DNA of 64,000 bases from Chitinophaga dinghuensis. Lineage in GTDB: Bacteria; Bacteroidota; Bacteroidia; Chitinophagales; Chitinophagaceae. Under the pieces are notes generated by a model. It was not told where the DNA came from and did no database searches. It saw only the letters and a program-made list of their open reading frames with translations. The stretch is taken from positions 806,001 to 870,000 of the forward strand of contig NZ_QLMA01000002.1 of the NCBI RefSeq assembly GCF_003259435.1. Reading direction: 5' to 3'. A program made the translations under genes and the position numbers. Shown piece by piece: positions 17,470 through 26,669 of this stretch (the stretch's first letter is position 1; the number at the start of each line of letters is the position of its first letter).

Positions 17470-19641
17470 CTACAGGTGACTGGAAAGGTCCAGCGGTAAA
17501 TATATAATAAATTCTGCACCCTCTCCAGGAGCGGAATTAACTATAATTTTACCCTGATGCTTTTCAATGATACTGAAGACTATCGACAGTCCCAGACCAG
17601 TACCTTCTCCTACATCCTTTGTAGTAAAAAACGGGTCAAATATTTTTTCTTTTACCTCGGCAGTCATTCCAATGCCGGTATCACGGATAGTTATTACAAC
17701 ATATGGATCTTCCCTTCTGGTTGATATGGTGATGGACTCATCATGTTGTTCCTTCTTACTCTTAATTGCATTCAGGGAATTACTCAGGATATTCATAAAT
17801 ACCTGGTTTACCTTACCTGCATAACATTCAATCTTCGGTAACTCTGTATAATGCTTAATAATATTCACATTGGCAGGTATACCATTTCTCAGTAGTACCA
17901 ATGTAGAGTCCAATCCTTCATGAATATCGATGGATTTCACATCGCTCTCATCCAGGCGACTGAAAGTCCGCAGCCCTTTCACAATTTCAGCGGTTCTGGC
18001 GGCCCCATCTTCAATTCCTTTTATGAGGGAAGAAATTTCTTCATGTATATATTCTATATCAATTTCCTGCTTAAATTGTTCAATATTAGCCAGTTCCTCT
18101 TTCATATCCGGAGCTTCCGCCAATGCCTCGTAACGATTCAGTACGTCCCGAAGATCCGCTATATCCAGTTTCAATGGCTTAATATTGGAAGTAACAAAGT
18201 TGATCGGATTGTTGATTTCATGGGCAATACCGGCTGTCAACTGACCCAAAGACGCCATTTTCTCCTTCTCCACCAGTCGCGTCTGGGTATCTTTCAGGTT
18301 GGTCAACGCCACATTCAGATCTTTGTTACTATTCTGTAATTCTTCTGTTCTCTCCTGTACTTTAGCTTCCAAGATAATATTCTGTTCTCTTACCAGTTGC
18401 TCGTTCTCTTTGGAAATTTGCAGTGCCAATGCCTGAGATGCTTCCTTTTCCGCCTTGAAAGTATTGATCTTATCGGCCAGGGCAAAGGACAGCAGTACGA
18501 CTTCCATACCTGATCCTATCACCAAAATGTGGCTGGTAAAGATGTTGTAAGGGATAATACCCACATCTTTCAGTACAAAGGTGATAACCGCCAGGATAAA
18601 GATGGTCCATGCCAGTACAAAGATTCTGGCTGGTTTGGAATGTCGGAAGGCCTGTGATACCGCAAACAAAAGGATGAAGCTTACCCCGGTGATCGCCAGG
18701 AAGTCGATCAGCGCATACGCTATAGAGAAATATCCCAGCAGACTGAGTACCAGTGTGCTGGAGTAAACGACGATAAACAGTGTAAATATCCGGTAGGCCC
18801 AGGGGGCTTTCTCCTTTACATGGAGGAAGTTCTGTACAAACACCAGTACCGAAATGCCCGACAATGCGCCCGCCCATAGTACGCTTTGTTCTGTAATGAA
18901 CATATTGTCATGCCAGAAGAAACGATAGCCGAAGCCATGGAGACATATTTGAGCCAATCCCACCGACGCGATATATATGATGTAGTAGAAGTAACTCCAG
19001 TCTCTAACAGAGAAAAAGATGAAGGTATTATAACAGATCATGACCAGGATGATGCCGATGTAGATAGAGAGCAGCAGGTCATCGTTATATAGTTTGTTAT
19101 AAATCTCGCGTGAGGTTCCGATATAAATAGGTACCAGTATCGCTTCTCTGCTTTGAATCCGCAGATAAAACGTTTGTGCGGTCCCGTTAGGTATCCTGAT
19201 ATTATAGACGAAGTTTTGATGAATGATAGGTCTTTTCTCCCATGGCCGCAGCTCTCCGCCAGGGATCATCTGAAAATGACCTTTCTCATCCGGATAATAG
19301 AGGTCGATGAGGTCCAGTATAGGGTAGGTGACATCAAACAAGAGCTCATGCTCTCCGGTTTTATTGGTTACTGTAAACCGAAGCCAGATGGCATCTTTGG
19401 TAAGACCGAAGTTAGGGATCTGTTTTTGTAACTTCTGGAATTTCCCCTGGTGAAGCACCTCTTTGAAGTCTGCTTTGCCAGAGGGGTCCAGAAAATATTC
19501 CAGCTGGCCGTATTCGGCCAGCTGCATAGGAGCATTATTTGAGATAGTGATAGTATCTGCCCAGGCTGGTAAATGAAAGAATGTTACTAACAGTAACAGG
19601 TATACGATTTTTTTAAGTACCGGTGGGATCAGATGTTGCAT
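17470..19641 (-). CDS. 7TM-DISM membrane sensor histidine kinase
   Basis: The 723-residue protein has a signal peptide and then a periplasmic 7TMR-DISMED2 carbohydrate-binding-like domain (about 30-170). Seven membrane helices (about 185-395) and a coiled coil follow, then HisKA with GQLTAGIAHEINNPINF and an HATPase with NILSNSLNAIKS, DTGIGM and GTGLGLSIV. The DISMED2 domain is thought to bind small ligands, often sugars or related molecules, outside the cell membrane. It is preceded by the ThiF-like gene (14-bp gap) and followed by the hybrid kinase (22-bp gap), which points to one signalling pathway. Confidence 0.93.
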   Translation of the reverse strand: MQHLIPPVLKKIVYLLLLVTFFHLPAWADTITISNNAPMQLAEYGQLEYFLDPSGKADFKEVLHQGKFQKLQKQIPNFGLTKDAIWLRFTVTNKTGEHELLFDVTYPILDLIDLYYPDEKGHFQMIPGGELRPWEKRPIIHQNFVYNIRIPNGTAQTFYLRIQSREAILVPIYIGTSREIYNKLYNDDLLLSIYIGIILVMICYNTFIFFSVRDWSYFYYIIYIASVGLAQICLHGFGYRFFWHDNMFITEQSVLWAGALSGISVLVFVQNFLHVKEKAPWAYRIFTLFIVVYSSTLVLSLLGYFSIAYALIDFLAITGVSFILLFAVSQAFRHSKPARIFVLAWTIFILAVITFVLKDVGIIPYNIFTSHILVIGSGMEVVLLSFALADKINTFKAEKEASQALALQISKENEQLVREQNIILEAKVQERTEELQNSNKDLNVALTNLKDTQTRLVEKEKMASLGQLTAGIAHEINNPINFVTSNIKPLKLDIADLRDVLNRYEALAEAPDMKEELANIEQFKQEIDIEYIHEEISSLIKGIEDGAARTAEIVKGLRTFSRLDESDVKSIDIHEGLDSTLVLLRNGIPANVNIIKHYTELPKIECYAGKVNQVFMNILSNSLNAIKSKKEQHDESITISTRREDPYVVITIRDTGIGMTAEVKEKIFDPFFTTKDVGEGTGLGLSIVFSIIEKHQGKIIVNSAPGEGAEFIIYLPLDLSSHL

Positions 19642-19655
19642 TGTCTAAATAGAGG

Positions 19656-20774
19656 TCACTTTGTTTGTTTGAAAATTTGTTCCAGGTCTACGTAGTATCT
19701 GCCTGATTCAATATGGCCTCCCAAACATAATTCCCGACACACATGGCCTATTGCTGCACCCCCCAACATCACCGCAGATGCGAGCTGCGGCCAGGTAGTA
19801 ATAGTTTTACCTATTTCCTGTAAGGAAAGTTGCATTTTGGCCGATAAAGCGCTGAAATTGACGATACTATCCACAAGCGCCATTCTTGCTGGTCCCTGCA
19901 TATTTCTCACATCTGCAGGCGTAAGCGTTTCTGGAACTCTTCCATGCAAGATAGGTAAATCGGGTTGCAGATCAAATCTTTCTACATCCACCATTCCTCT
20001 GTCGCTGGTATCCATTAATACAGGAATCTGAAGCGCTCGTGCATGTTTGCGGGCCAGTATTTTGATATCCAGTCCGTCGCATTCTTCTACCAGTATATCT
20101 AATTTTCCGCCTTCGGTCAAAAATTGGTCTATATTATTGTCAGTGATGCCCTCATCAAAACAGATTACACGCAAAAATGGGTCAATTTCCGCAATTTCCC
20201 GCGCCACAATAACGGTTTTCAAAACGCCAACGTTGTGAACGCCGGTCCGGATGCGGTTCATGTTGCTTAGATCCAGCTGGTCGAAATCCGCTATGCGTAA
20301 TTCCCCACAGAGCCTTTCAATCGCCAGTGTGAGCGCTACAGATTGACCTACCGATAATCCAATTACGCCAATTTTTTTCTGGCTGAGGAGTTCCCTTTCC
20401 GCCACCGTGATCTTTTGCAGGTTGCGGCTAGTGCGTAATTCAATAAACTCTGCTTCATCCAGGATATGTACTAATCTGGCAGACCAGGGATAATATACCC
20501 AAACGCCATAATGCTCTGATGGAGTTGTTCCCAGATGGGCTGCAACCTTAGTTTGGATGTCCGCGTCTGTCAGTCGTACCGTTGGATGTCGGAGTTTGAT
20601 CAGTTCGGAAATTTGTGCGGGTAATTCGTCAAAAACCTGTATTTCAGGATGTTGTTGTAAGAGAGATGCCAGTCTGGCCGACTGGGAGGGGTCTTCTAAG
20701 CGATAAAATTCTACCTGTCTGTCGTTTAATCTCCGGCAGCCTGCTGATAAAGCCTGTGCTAAAGTTGTGCTCAT
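19656..20774 (-). CDS. E1-like ThiF/Rv1355c-type adenylyltransferase domain protein
   Basis: The 372-residue protein has an N-terminal all-helical segment (1-130) and an E1/ThiF-like Rossmann domain (about 130-370). The nucleotide loop is altered: GVIGLSVGQS instead of the usual GxGGxG. The acidic ADFDQLDLSNMNRIR stretch, typical of E1 ATP sites, is intact including the arginine. No CxxC zinc pairs are seen. The family activates carboxyl groups by adenylation, for example C-termini of ubiquitin-like proteins. In Mycobacterium the related Rv1355c joins this domain to a nitroreductase-like part, from memory. The partner here may be the gene just upstream. Confidence 0.8.
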   Translation of the reverse strand: MSTTLAQALSAGCRRLNDRQVEFYRLEDPSQSARLASLLQQHPEIQVFDELPAQISELIKLRHPTVRLTDADIQTKVAAHLGTTPSEHYGVWVYYPWSARLVHILDEAEFIELRTSRNLQKITVAERELLSQKKIGVIGLSVGQSVALTLAIERLCGELRIADFDQLDLSNMNRIRTGVHNVGVLKTVIVAREIAEIDPFLRVICFDEGITDNNIDQFLTEGGKLDILVEECDGLDIKILARKHARALQIPVLMDTSDRGMVDVERFDLQPDLPILHGRVPETLTPADVRNMQGPARMALVDSIVNFSALSAKMQLSLQEIGKTITTWPQLASAVMLGGAAIGHVCRELCLGGHIESGRYYVDLEQIFKQTK

Positions 20775-20779
20775 TTTTA

Positions 20780-21505
20780 TTACTGTTTAACCATCGGCAA
20801 ATCGCTGGTGGCTGCAGACATGATTCTCAAATCGTAGTCCACCTGCATTTCACCTTTGGGTCCTTTCTCGATTATTGTCTGTACCGGGTTATTACGCAAA
20901 CTCATCATTCTTTCACGGTCTTCCGGATGTGCACTTTTTAATTCCAAAGGATCATGCAGGATGAGCGCGGTAGCAATCAGATCTTCCTTGGGATAATAGA
21001 AGGTACCCTGATTGCCGATATTGGTCATTATCTGGTATCCTGTCCGGATACTGTTGCGAAAAGTAGTTTGTGCACAGAAGCCAAGGAATGTGGATACCGG
21101 CAACTGATTTAATACGGCATTCACTACACGAAAAAGCACAATACTACCAATTCCCCAGCCGGCTACCTCTCTTGAGTTCCATAACCCACAAAACTCGCCG
21201 GTACCGCCACTGGCTGCCAGATTTTTTACAATATCAAATATTCTTGGATCCATCGTGTTGATGGCGGATTCAATAGGCAGGGGAACACTTCCGCCCGCAA
21301 GCTGAATTCTGCAACCACCATACATTTTGGTATAGTCATCATTACTAACAGTTATGATATAAGTATAAGGCTCGTACATCCAGTCGACGTTCGCAGAAGT
21401 TACTTTGGTAACGCCATATGCTTCCAGAACTTTCCTGTGCCCTGCAATGTACTGCAGGCACTCTTCAGGATACTCTATCGCCTTGAATACTCTAACCTTA
21501 AGCAT
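20780..21505 (-). CDS. Possible GNAT/autoinducer-synthase-like protein
   Basis: The 241-residue soluble protein was not recognised with certainty. The order of elements resembles acyl-homoserine-lactone synthases and FeeM-type N-acyl synthases of the GNAT fold. YTYIITVSNDDYTKMYGGCR is followed by a proline-rich loop (PLPIESAI), then GEFCGLWNSREVAGWGIG, where an acidic residue precedes the cofactor-binding helix, and then a long helix. It is the first gene of the signalling operon, 5 bp before the ThiF-like gene. If it makes a signal or a precursor, the 7TM kinase could be the sensor. This is inference only. Confidence 0.6.
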   Translation of the reverse strand: MLKVRVFKAIEYPEECLQYIAGHRKVLEAYGVTKVTSANVDWMYEPYTYIITVSNDDYTKMYGGCRIQLAGGSVPLPIESAINTMDPRIFDIVKNLAASGGTGEFCGLWNSREVAGWGIGSIVLFRVVNAVLNQLPVSTFLGFCAQTTFRNSIRTGYQIMTNIGNQGTFYYPKEDLIATALILHDPLELKSAHPEDRERMMSLRNNPVQTIIEKGPKGEMQVDYDLRIMSAATSDLPMVKQ

Positions 21506-22008
21506 TGATCAGGGATGCTTTATATTTATTTATAACCCGAAAAAGCCGGATTGGTTCTGCTGCTAACGGAACGATACCGGAATAGTTTTCATATTTCAGT
21601 TCTCAACTCAGATACGGTCTTACTAACAACGGAACAATCCAGCATTGGGTATGCTCAATATTTTTTACGTTGGCCATAGTAGCAAGGGTGACATTTCTAT
21701 CTCCACAGTTAGCAGCACCTGGGATAAATAGTATCATTATTTGTAAAAAATTAAAATAGATTCATCTTCACATGAAGGTAATGGTAAAATAGTATTATTT
21801 CCAGAATTATCCATAAAGTCAACCCGTATTTTTCCGGAAAGCAAGGGGTATAATCACCTGTTGTACTGGTTCTCAATAGGATAGAGGACTTTAAATAGTT
21901 TAAGGAATTTAGAATTGTAATCATCTGGTGCAAAATTTGATAAAATATTTAACCTGCTAACCAGTAGATTTGTATCTGCTCAGTCACAAACAAATTCAAT
22001 CTTTTCAT
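21506..22008. other. Divergent intergenic region between the signalling operon and sod
   Basis: This stretch of about 500 bp is AT-rich and has no convincing gene. It contains the sod -7 box (21965-21972) and a repeated GGAAC-type motif (AACGGAAC at 21575-21582 and again near 21627). No consensus promoter was found for the leftward operon. A weak 60-codon leftward reading (21751-21933) lacks coding character. Confidence 0.5.
21965..21972 (+). promoter_or_regulatory. sod promoter -7 box
   Basis: TAGATTTG matches TAnnTTTG and lies 36 bases before the ATG at 22009. The nearest upstream TTTG is 25 bp away, longer than the usual spacer. Confidence 0.45.
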
Positions 22009-22746
22009 ATGAACAAAAGAGAATTTATCAAGCTTACCGGCCTCGCCGGGGCCGCTGTTTTAAGCGGACCGCTTGCCAGCCTGGCTGCACCGTCAGCCAC
22101 CGTGAAAACCAATTTCGCCGATCCTAAAGCTCCTTTCGTTTTACCCCCACTGCCTTACGGCTATGATGCGCTGGAGCCTAATATCGACAAAATGACCATG
22201 GAAATCCATCACGACAAGCACCACGCCGCTTATGTGAAGAATTTGAACGATGCCCTCCCTAATACGCCATTTGCGTCCCTGACCCTGGAACAGATTCTGA
22301 AAAAAGTAACCGCTGCTCCTACTGAGAAGGCTATACGCAATAACGCCGGAGGCCATTACAATCACTCCCTCTTCTGGACCCTGCTGAGTCCTGCTAAAAC
22401 TACTCCTTCGGAAAAACTGAAAGCGGCTATCACCGCTAACTTCGGTTCGTGGGATGCCTTCCAGCAGAAATTCAATGATGCTGCGAAAACAGTATTTGGT
22501 TCAGGTTGGGCCTGGCTGATTGTTACGCCTGGAAAAAAACTGGCGATCCTCAATACGCCTAACCAGGATAACCCGCTGATGGTGAACCTTGTGAAAGAAA
22601 CAGGCGCGCCTATCCTGGCCCTGGATGTGTGGGAACACGCTTATTACCTGAAGTACCAGAACAAACGTCCGGATTATATCAATGCTTTCTGGAACGTGAT
22701 TAACTGGAATGAAGTGGAGAAGAGATTTAACGCAGCAATGGCATAG
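22009..22746 (+). CDS. Exported Fe/Mn superoxide dismutase
   Basis: From the ATG at 22009 ([14 protein letters not shown]) the protein has 245 residues. A Tat-like signal (KREFIKLTG, with KR rather than RR) covers about residues 1-30. The SOD follows with metal ligands in [22 protein letters not shown], and the C-terminal [15 protein letters not shown]. It dismutates superoxide, here outside the cytoplasm. An upstream TTG at 21970 would place the -7 box inside the gene, so it is rejected. The gene stands alone and ends at a strong palindromic terminator. Confidence 0.95.
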   Translation: MNKREFIKLTGLAGAAVLSGPLASLAAPSATVKTNFADPKAPFVLPPLPYGYDALEPNIDKMTMEIHHDKHHAAYVKNLNDALPNTPFASLTLEQILKKVTAAPTEKAIRNNAGGHYNHSLFWTLLSPAKTTPSEKLKAAITANFGSWDAFQQKFNDAAKTVFGSGWAWLIVTPGKKLAILNTPNQDNPLMVNLVKETGAPILALDVWEHAYYLKYQNKRPDYINAFWNVINWNEVEKRFNAAMA

Positions 22747-22761
22747 TCTGTTGTAGTATTA

Positions 22762-22810
22762 CGATAAAAAGCGAAGGGGTTCCGATTCGGAACCCCTTCG
22801 CTTTTTATCG
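22762..22810. terminator. Long perfect bidirectional terminator
   Basis: Two perfectly complementary 24-base arms surround one central base. The core is GCGAAGGGGTTCCGA with flanking A and T runs. It lies between the convergent sod and glycosyltransferase genes and overlaps neither, ending 2 bases before the stop of the leftward gene. Confidence 0.9.
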
Positions 22811-22811
22811 T

Positions 22812-24443
22812 TTATTTTCTTTTGAAGAATACAAAACCGTTCTTCTCACCAATCTTCTCTAAGTTCGGATGCTGTAAATAAGGCTCCGCATCTGTTATCC
22901 TGCAAATAAAGTAAGCAGGCTTATCGATGGCGCCATTCAGCAACCATTCTGTATTGTAATAGTTCGGATTACTGTGCGGCATTTCGCGACTATAATAATG
23001 CTGTGCATAACTATGATAGCTCAATGCTTTTACATACACATCCTTACCCTGGAAAGATTCGAAGAACTCGATAGCCGCACGCTGAGAATAAGCCTCTACT
23101 TTCGGTACGAAATGTACTACGGTTACCTGGATGGCGAGGATAGTGCTAACGAATAATGTAATCAAGCCTTCCTGCATCTTCTTTCTTGCGAGCAAAATGC
23201 TACTGATAATAACCATTATCATATAGCCGATACCGTAGCCGCATTCTGCCAGCGACCAGGGAACATCTGCCTGCAGATTGGCCACTGCAAATTTATCCCC
23301 GATATAAGGAATCAGCTGATCCTTATATACGCCTACCAGTGGCAAAGCGCCAATGGCTATACCCAACACAACTCCAATGAATACCAGTATGGCCAGGTTC
23401 CACCCACGGAAGCGGATTTTACCTTCTGCCACTTTGTAAACCTGTACTGCTGCCAGGAAGGAGAGTGGGAAATAACAGAGAGATGAATAGTGAACTATCT
23501 TGGTTTTTACAATCGAGAAAAGGATCAGTACTACCCAGAATAATACCCACATCCACTTTCTGAAATCTTTCAGTTCAGGAGCAGGAGCGGTAGCGCTGTT
23601 GTAAATGGATGTTTTCTTGCCTCGCTGTAAGTAAGTGAACAAGAAAACGCTTGCCGGGAAACAGCCTACCAGCAATACTATCCAGTGGTAGAAAAACGGT
23701 CCGCCGTGACCGGCATCTTCCGTAGTCAACAGTCGAATTTGGTATTTCACAAATTCATTGACAAACCACCATCCATGCGCCAGGATTTCATAGCCAAACC
23801 ACAACAGTGTGGTAAAACAAGCCAGCAAGGCAATCATACCAATGTGCCAGAGCTTGATAGCAATACGTCCCTTGTTTACCAGCCAATAAACTACCAGGCA
23901 GAGGATAGCTACCAGAATAGCTACCGGTCCTTTTGTAAGTACCGCCAGCCCCAGCATGAAACCGCTGAGAGAAGCCATACGGAAAGGTTTGTCCGAATGC
24001 GCTATGCGATAGGCAAAGTAAATAGCCAGGAATATAAACAGGTTGAACGTTGGATCAATGATACCAGACTTAAAGTAAAAGTGTGGCAGCCAGGAACCTG
24101 CGTAAACGAGTACCCACCAGAGGCCCAGTTTAGCATCGCCATGTTTTTTACCGATGGTATAGAGAGACAACAGGGTGGCAATTCCTACGATAGCATTGGG
24201 AAAACGGGCTGCGAAATCATTCACGCCGAAGATCATCATACTACCTACCTGCATCCAAATAAACAAAGGTGGCTTTTCCCAGAAGGGACGAAAATCAATC
24301 TGTACTTGACTAAAGTTGTGCGTTACAATCATCTCCCGTGCAGCCTCTGCGAAGTTTATTTCATCCCAGTCAAACAAGTGAACCGCGCCCAGGAAAGGAA
24401 TAAACAGCAAAGCTGCAAACAGAGCAATCAACAGGTATTTCAT
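22812..24443 (-). CDS. ArnT-like membrane glycosyltransferase (GT39/GT83, PMT_2)
   Basis: This 543-residue polytopic protein has about 11-12 membrane helices. The first periplasmic loop carries the DWDEINFAEAAREM motif; the paired acidic residues DE are the usual catalytic/metal site. RPFWEKPPLFIW follows. ArnT-like enzymes move a sugar from undecaprenyl-phosphate to lipid A or other acceptors on the periplasmic side. It is the last gene after LptF/G and PAP2 genes, so lipid A or another envelope lipid is the likely acceptor. Donor sugar cannot be read. Confidence 0.9.
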   Translation of the reverse strand: MKYLLIALFAALLFIPFLGAVHLFDWDEINFAEAAREMIVTHNFSQVQIDFRPFWEKPPLFIWMQVGSMMIFGVNDFAARFPNAIVGIATLLSLYTIGKKHGDAKLGLWWVLVYAGSWLPHFYFKSGIIDPTFNLFIFLAIYFAYRIAHSDKPFRMASLSGFMLGLAVLTKGPVAILVAILCLVVYWLVNKGRIAIKLWHIGMIALLACFTTLLWFGYEILAHGWWFVNEFVKYQIRLLTTEDAGHGGPFFYHWIVLLVGCFPASVFLFTYLQRGKKTSIYNSATAPAPELKDFRKWMWVLFWVVLILFSIVKTKIVHYSSLCYFPLSFLAAVQVYKVAEGKIRFRGWNLAILVFIGVVLGIAIGALPLVGVYKDQLIPYIGDKFAVANLQADVPWSLAECGYGIGYMIMVIISSILLARKKMQEGLITLFVSTILAIQVTVVHFVPKVEAYSQRAAIEFFESFQGKDVYVKALSYHSYAQHYYSREMPHSNPNYYNTEWLLNGAIDKPAYFICRITDAEPYLQHPNLEKIGEKNGFVFFKRK

Positions 24444-24462
24444 TATAAAAAACTAAATTTTT

Positions 24463-25137
24463 CTAAGCAGGTGCGTTGGCATTTAGCACAGCTTCCGGAC
24501 AGAGTTCCGGTGCTACTGTATTATTTCTTAACCGGAAAAGGCTGTAAACGGTAACACTGCTAAGTGTACCAACTATGCTACCCACGTAAACATCTGCAAA
24601 GAAATGTTGCGCGAGGTAGATTCTTGTATAGGCTGCTACCAGGGCAAGCAGAATGAAACCGAAACCCCACCTCTTTTCCGGAGAAATGAGTGCAAGGAAA
24701 CAGAACATGCCAAATGCACCGGCAGAATGGCCGGATGGGAAACTGTTACTACTGTGCACAGTCACCCATTTTACGGTGTGTACCAGCGTGCTGGCCTCTT
24801 CTCCGAAATAGAGAATGGGGCGTGGCGCACTGAAATAATGTTTGGCTACCTGTACAATAAGTACAGCCAGCAGGAAAGACGCCAGACCCATGAAAAAGAG
24901 TCTGAATCTTTGCATTACCAACATCAGGATCAAAATCACGCTAAACATGATTCCATCACCCAAATAGGTAAGCCCTGTTACCAGCAAATCCGCCCATTTA
25001 GAATGTACCCCGTTAATACTGAGGAATAATTCACGTTGGCTGTAGCTGGCGAGTAAAATTCCGCCTATGACAACCCATAGTACGAATGGCAGAAAGAAGT
25101 AGGCATTCTTTCTGAACAGTGTTAACAGCGTTTTCAA
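24463..25137 (-). CDS. PAP2-family membrane phosphatase
   Basis: The 224-residue protein has about five to six helices and the three phosphatase motifs: KHYFSAPRP (KX6RP), PSGHSAG (PSGH) and SRxxxxxHxxxD in the form RIYLAQHFFADV. It removes phosphate from a lipid, such as undecaprenyl pyrophosphate, phosphatidylglycerophosphate or lipid A (LpxE/LpxF type). The start appears to be TTG at 25137, since the next ATG would remove the first two helices. It lies 11 bp after the LptF/G gene and 19 bp before the ArnT-like gene. Confidence 0.9.
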   Translation of the reverse strand: MKTLLTLFRKNAYFFLPFVLWVVIGGILLASYSQRELFLSINGVHSKWADLLVTGLTYLGDGIMFSVILILMLVMQRFRLFFMGLASFLLAVLIVQVAKHYFSAPRPILYFGEEASTLVHTVKWVTVHSSNSFPSGHSAGAFGMFCFLALISPEKRWGFGFILLALVAAYTRIYLAQHFFADVYVGSIVGTLSSVTVYSLFRLRNNTVAPELCPEAVLNANAPA

Positions 25138-25148
25138 TTCTGTAGGTT

Positions 25149-26588
25149 TTAATTTGTAGGTTGCTTCTTAAATCTTTGTAAGAACTTTTTCACTTTTTGA
25201 ATAATGCGAAAATAGAATTCTTTATTGAAAAGCTGCGAATCATTCATGGCTTTATAGATTAAAAAAGCCGCGATTGGCAACAAGACAATATTAGAGAGCC
25301 ACATACCTGACCAGGTCTGCATTACGCCACTTCTGGCCATTTTCTCTCCAATCATAAAGAATACGTTGAAAATTACGAAGAAAATAACCGCAAATACCAG
25401 TGGCGTACCCAATCCACCTTTTCTGATAATAGAGCCCAGTGGAGCTCCAATCAGGAACATTACAATACAGGCTGCCGCCAGCGTAAACTTACGCTGCCAT
25501 TCCACCTTGAACATGAGTATAGAACCATGTTGATCTTCATAGCCTTTTGCCGGCGTTTCCAGGGAGCTGAGCGCATCCCGGGTGGTTTGTTCTGCTCTTT
25601 CCAGGATATTCCGACGCTGATCCAATGGGATCGTGTCTTCAAAATCCTTCACTTTCAACGGCGGAGCAGAAGCTGCCCAGGCTGAATCTTTCCACTTAAA
25701 GAAAGTATATCGACTGGTCACATAGGAGTTAATAGCTTTACCATAACCGTTTTCCAATTTTTGGATAGAGTCGATCGCAATATCCAGCTGGCGGATATTC
25801 AACATTTGCTGGTTGGAAGCGAACAGATCCATATTGAGCCTGTTAAAAGCAAACGCTTTCAGGTCAAAGGCTTTACTGTACTTTTTGAAACCCAGTCGGA
25901 CCATGTCCTGTGGTACGGTAAATCCACGATTACCACGTTCTTCATATCTCCATCCGTTTTCCAGGATGAAATAGAGAAAGCGTTTATCTGCGGTTAATAC
26001 CATCTGACCTTTTTCCGCAGCAATGATTTTATCTCCGTTACCACCGGTGGTATGATCAAAAATCAATACCTGGTGGATTGTTTGGTTATCCTTGTCTTTC
26101 TGGGCTACTTTGATCGTATATCCAGGAATATCTTTATAGAAAATGCCTGCTTTAATGTTGAAGGCGGGTCTTGCATTGGTGATATCCCAAAGGAGGGATT
26201 TTGCCTGCAGATTGGCAACGGGAATGACATAGTTGGCAAACAGGAATGCGCCATACGCCACCAGAATGGCGATCATTAGCAGCGGGCGCATGAAGCGCAG
26301 CAGGGAAATACCGGAAGATTTCAGGGCTACCAGCTCAAAACTTTCTCCCAGGTTCCCGAAGGTCATGATGGAAGAGAGCAGAACGGCCAGTGGAAGTGCC
26401 AACGGTACGAGGGTAGCACTGGTATAGCCAATCAGCTGAATGATAACAGTAGTATCGAGGCCTTTTCCCACCAGGTCATCAATGTACTTCCAGAGGAATT
26501 GCATAATCAGTACAAACAACGTCACAAAGAAAGTGGCAATGAAAGGTCCCAGAAATGTTTTTATAATGAGTTTGTCGAGTTTTTTCAC
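25149..26588 (-). CDS. LptF/LptG family permease (YjgP/YjgQ)
   Basis: The protein has three N-terminal helices, a beta-jellyroll-like periplasmic domain (about 130-250), then a non-conserved insert and three C-terminal helices. It forms the inner-membrane part of the LPS export machine. A GTG at 26588 (then KKLDKLIIKTFLGPF) is the usual family start and gives 479 residues. The frame stays open 20 codons further upstream, which would overlap the divergent gene's leader. It leads an operon with PAP2 and ArnT-like genes, suggesting coupled LPS transport and lipid A processing. Confidence 0.92.
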   Translation of the reverse strand: MKKLDKLIIKTFLGPFIATFFVTLFVLIMQFLWKYIDDLVGKGLDTTVIIQLIGYTSATLVPLALPLAVLLSSIMTFGNLGESFELVALKSSGISLLRFMRPLLMIAILVAYGAFLFANYVIPVANLQAKSLLWDITNARPAFNIKAGIFYKDIPGYTIKVAQKDKDNQTIHQVLIFDHTTGGNGDKIIAAEKGQMVLTADKRFLYFILENGWRYEERGNRGFTVPQDMVRLGFKKYSKAFDLKAFAFNRLNMDLFASNQQMLNIRQLDIAIDSIQKLENGYGKAINSYVTSRYTFFKWKDSAWAASAPPLKVKDFEDTIPLDQRRNILERAEQTTRDALSSLETPAKGYEDQHGSILMFKVEWQRKFTLAAACIVMFLIGAPLGSIIRKGGLGTPLVFAVIFFVIFNVFFMIGEKMARSGVMQTWSGMWLSNIVLLPIAAFLIYKAMNDSQLFNKEFYFRIIQKVKKFLQRFKKQPTN

Positions 26589-26669
26589 TGATAATGCTAT
26601 ATTAAACCGTAAAGTTAGTACGAATTCACAAAGGAGCGATAATTGCACCTGAAAATCGCGTTAAATTAT

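Noticed and set aside
21751..21933. 60-codon leftward frame in the sod upstream region
   Set aside because: It has AT-rich composition, no start signals and no similarity to any family I know.
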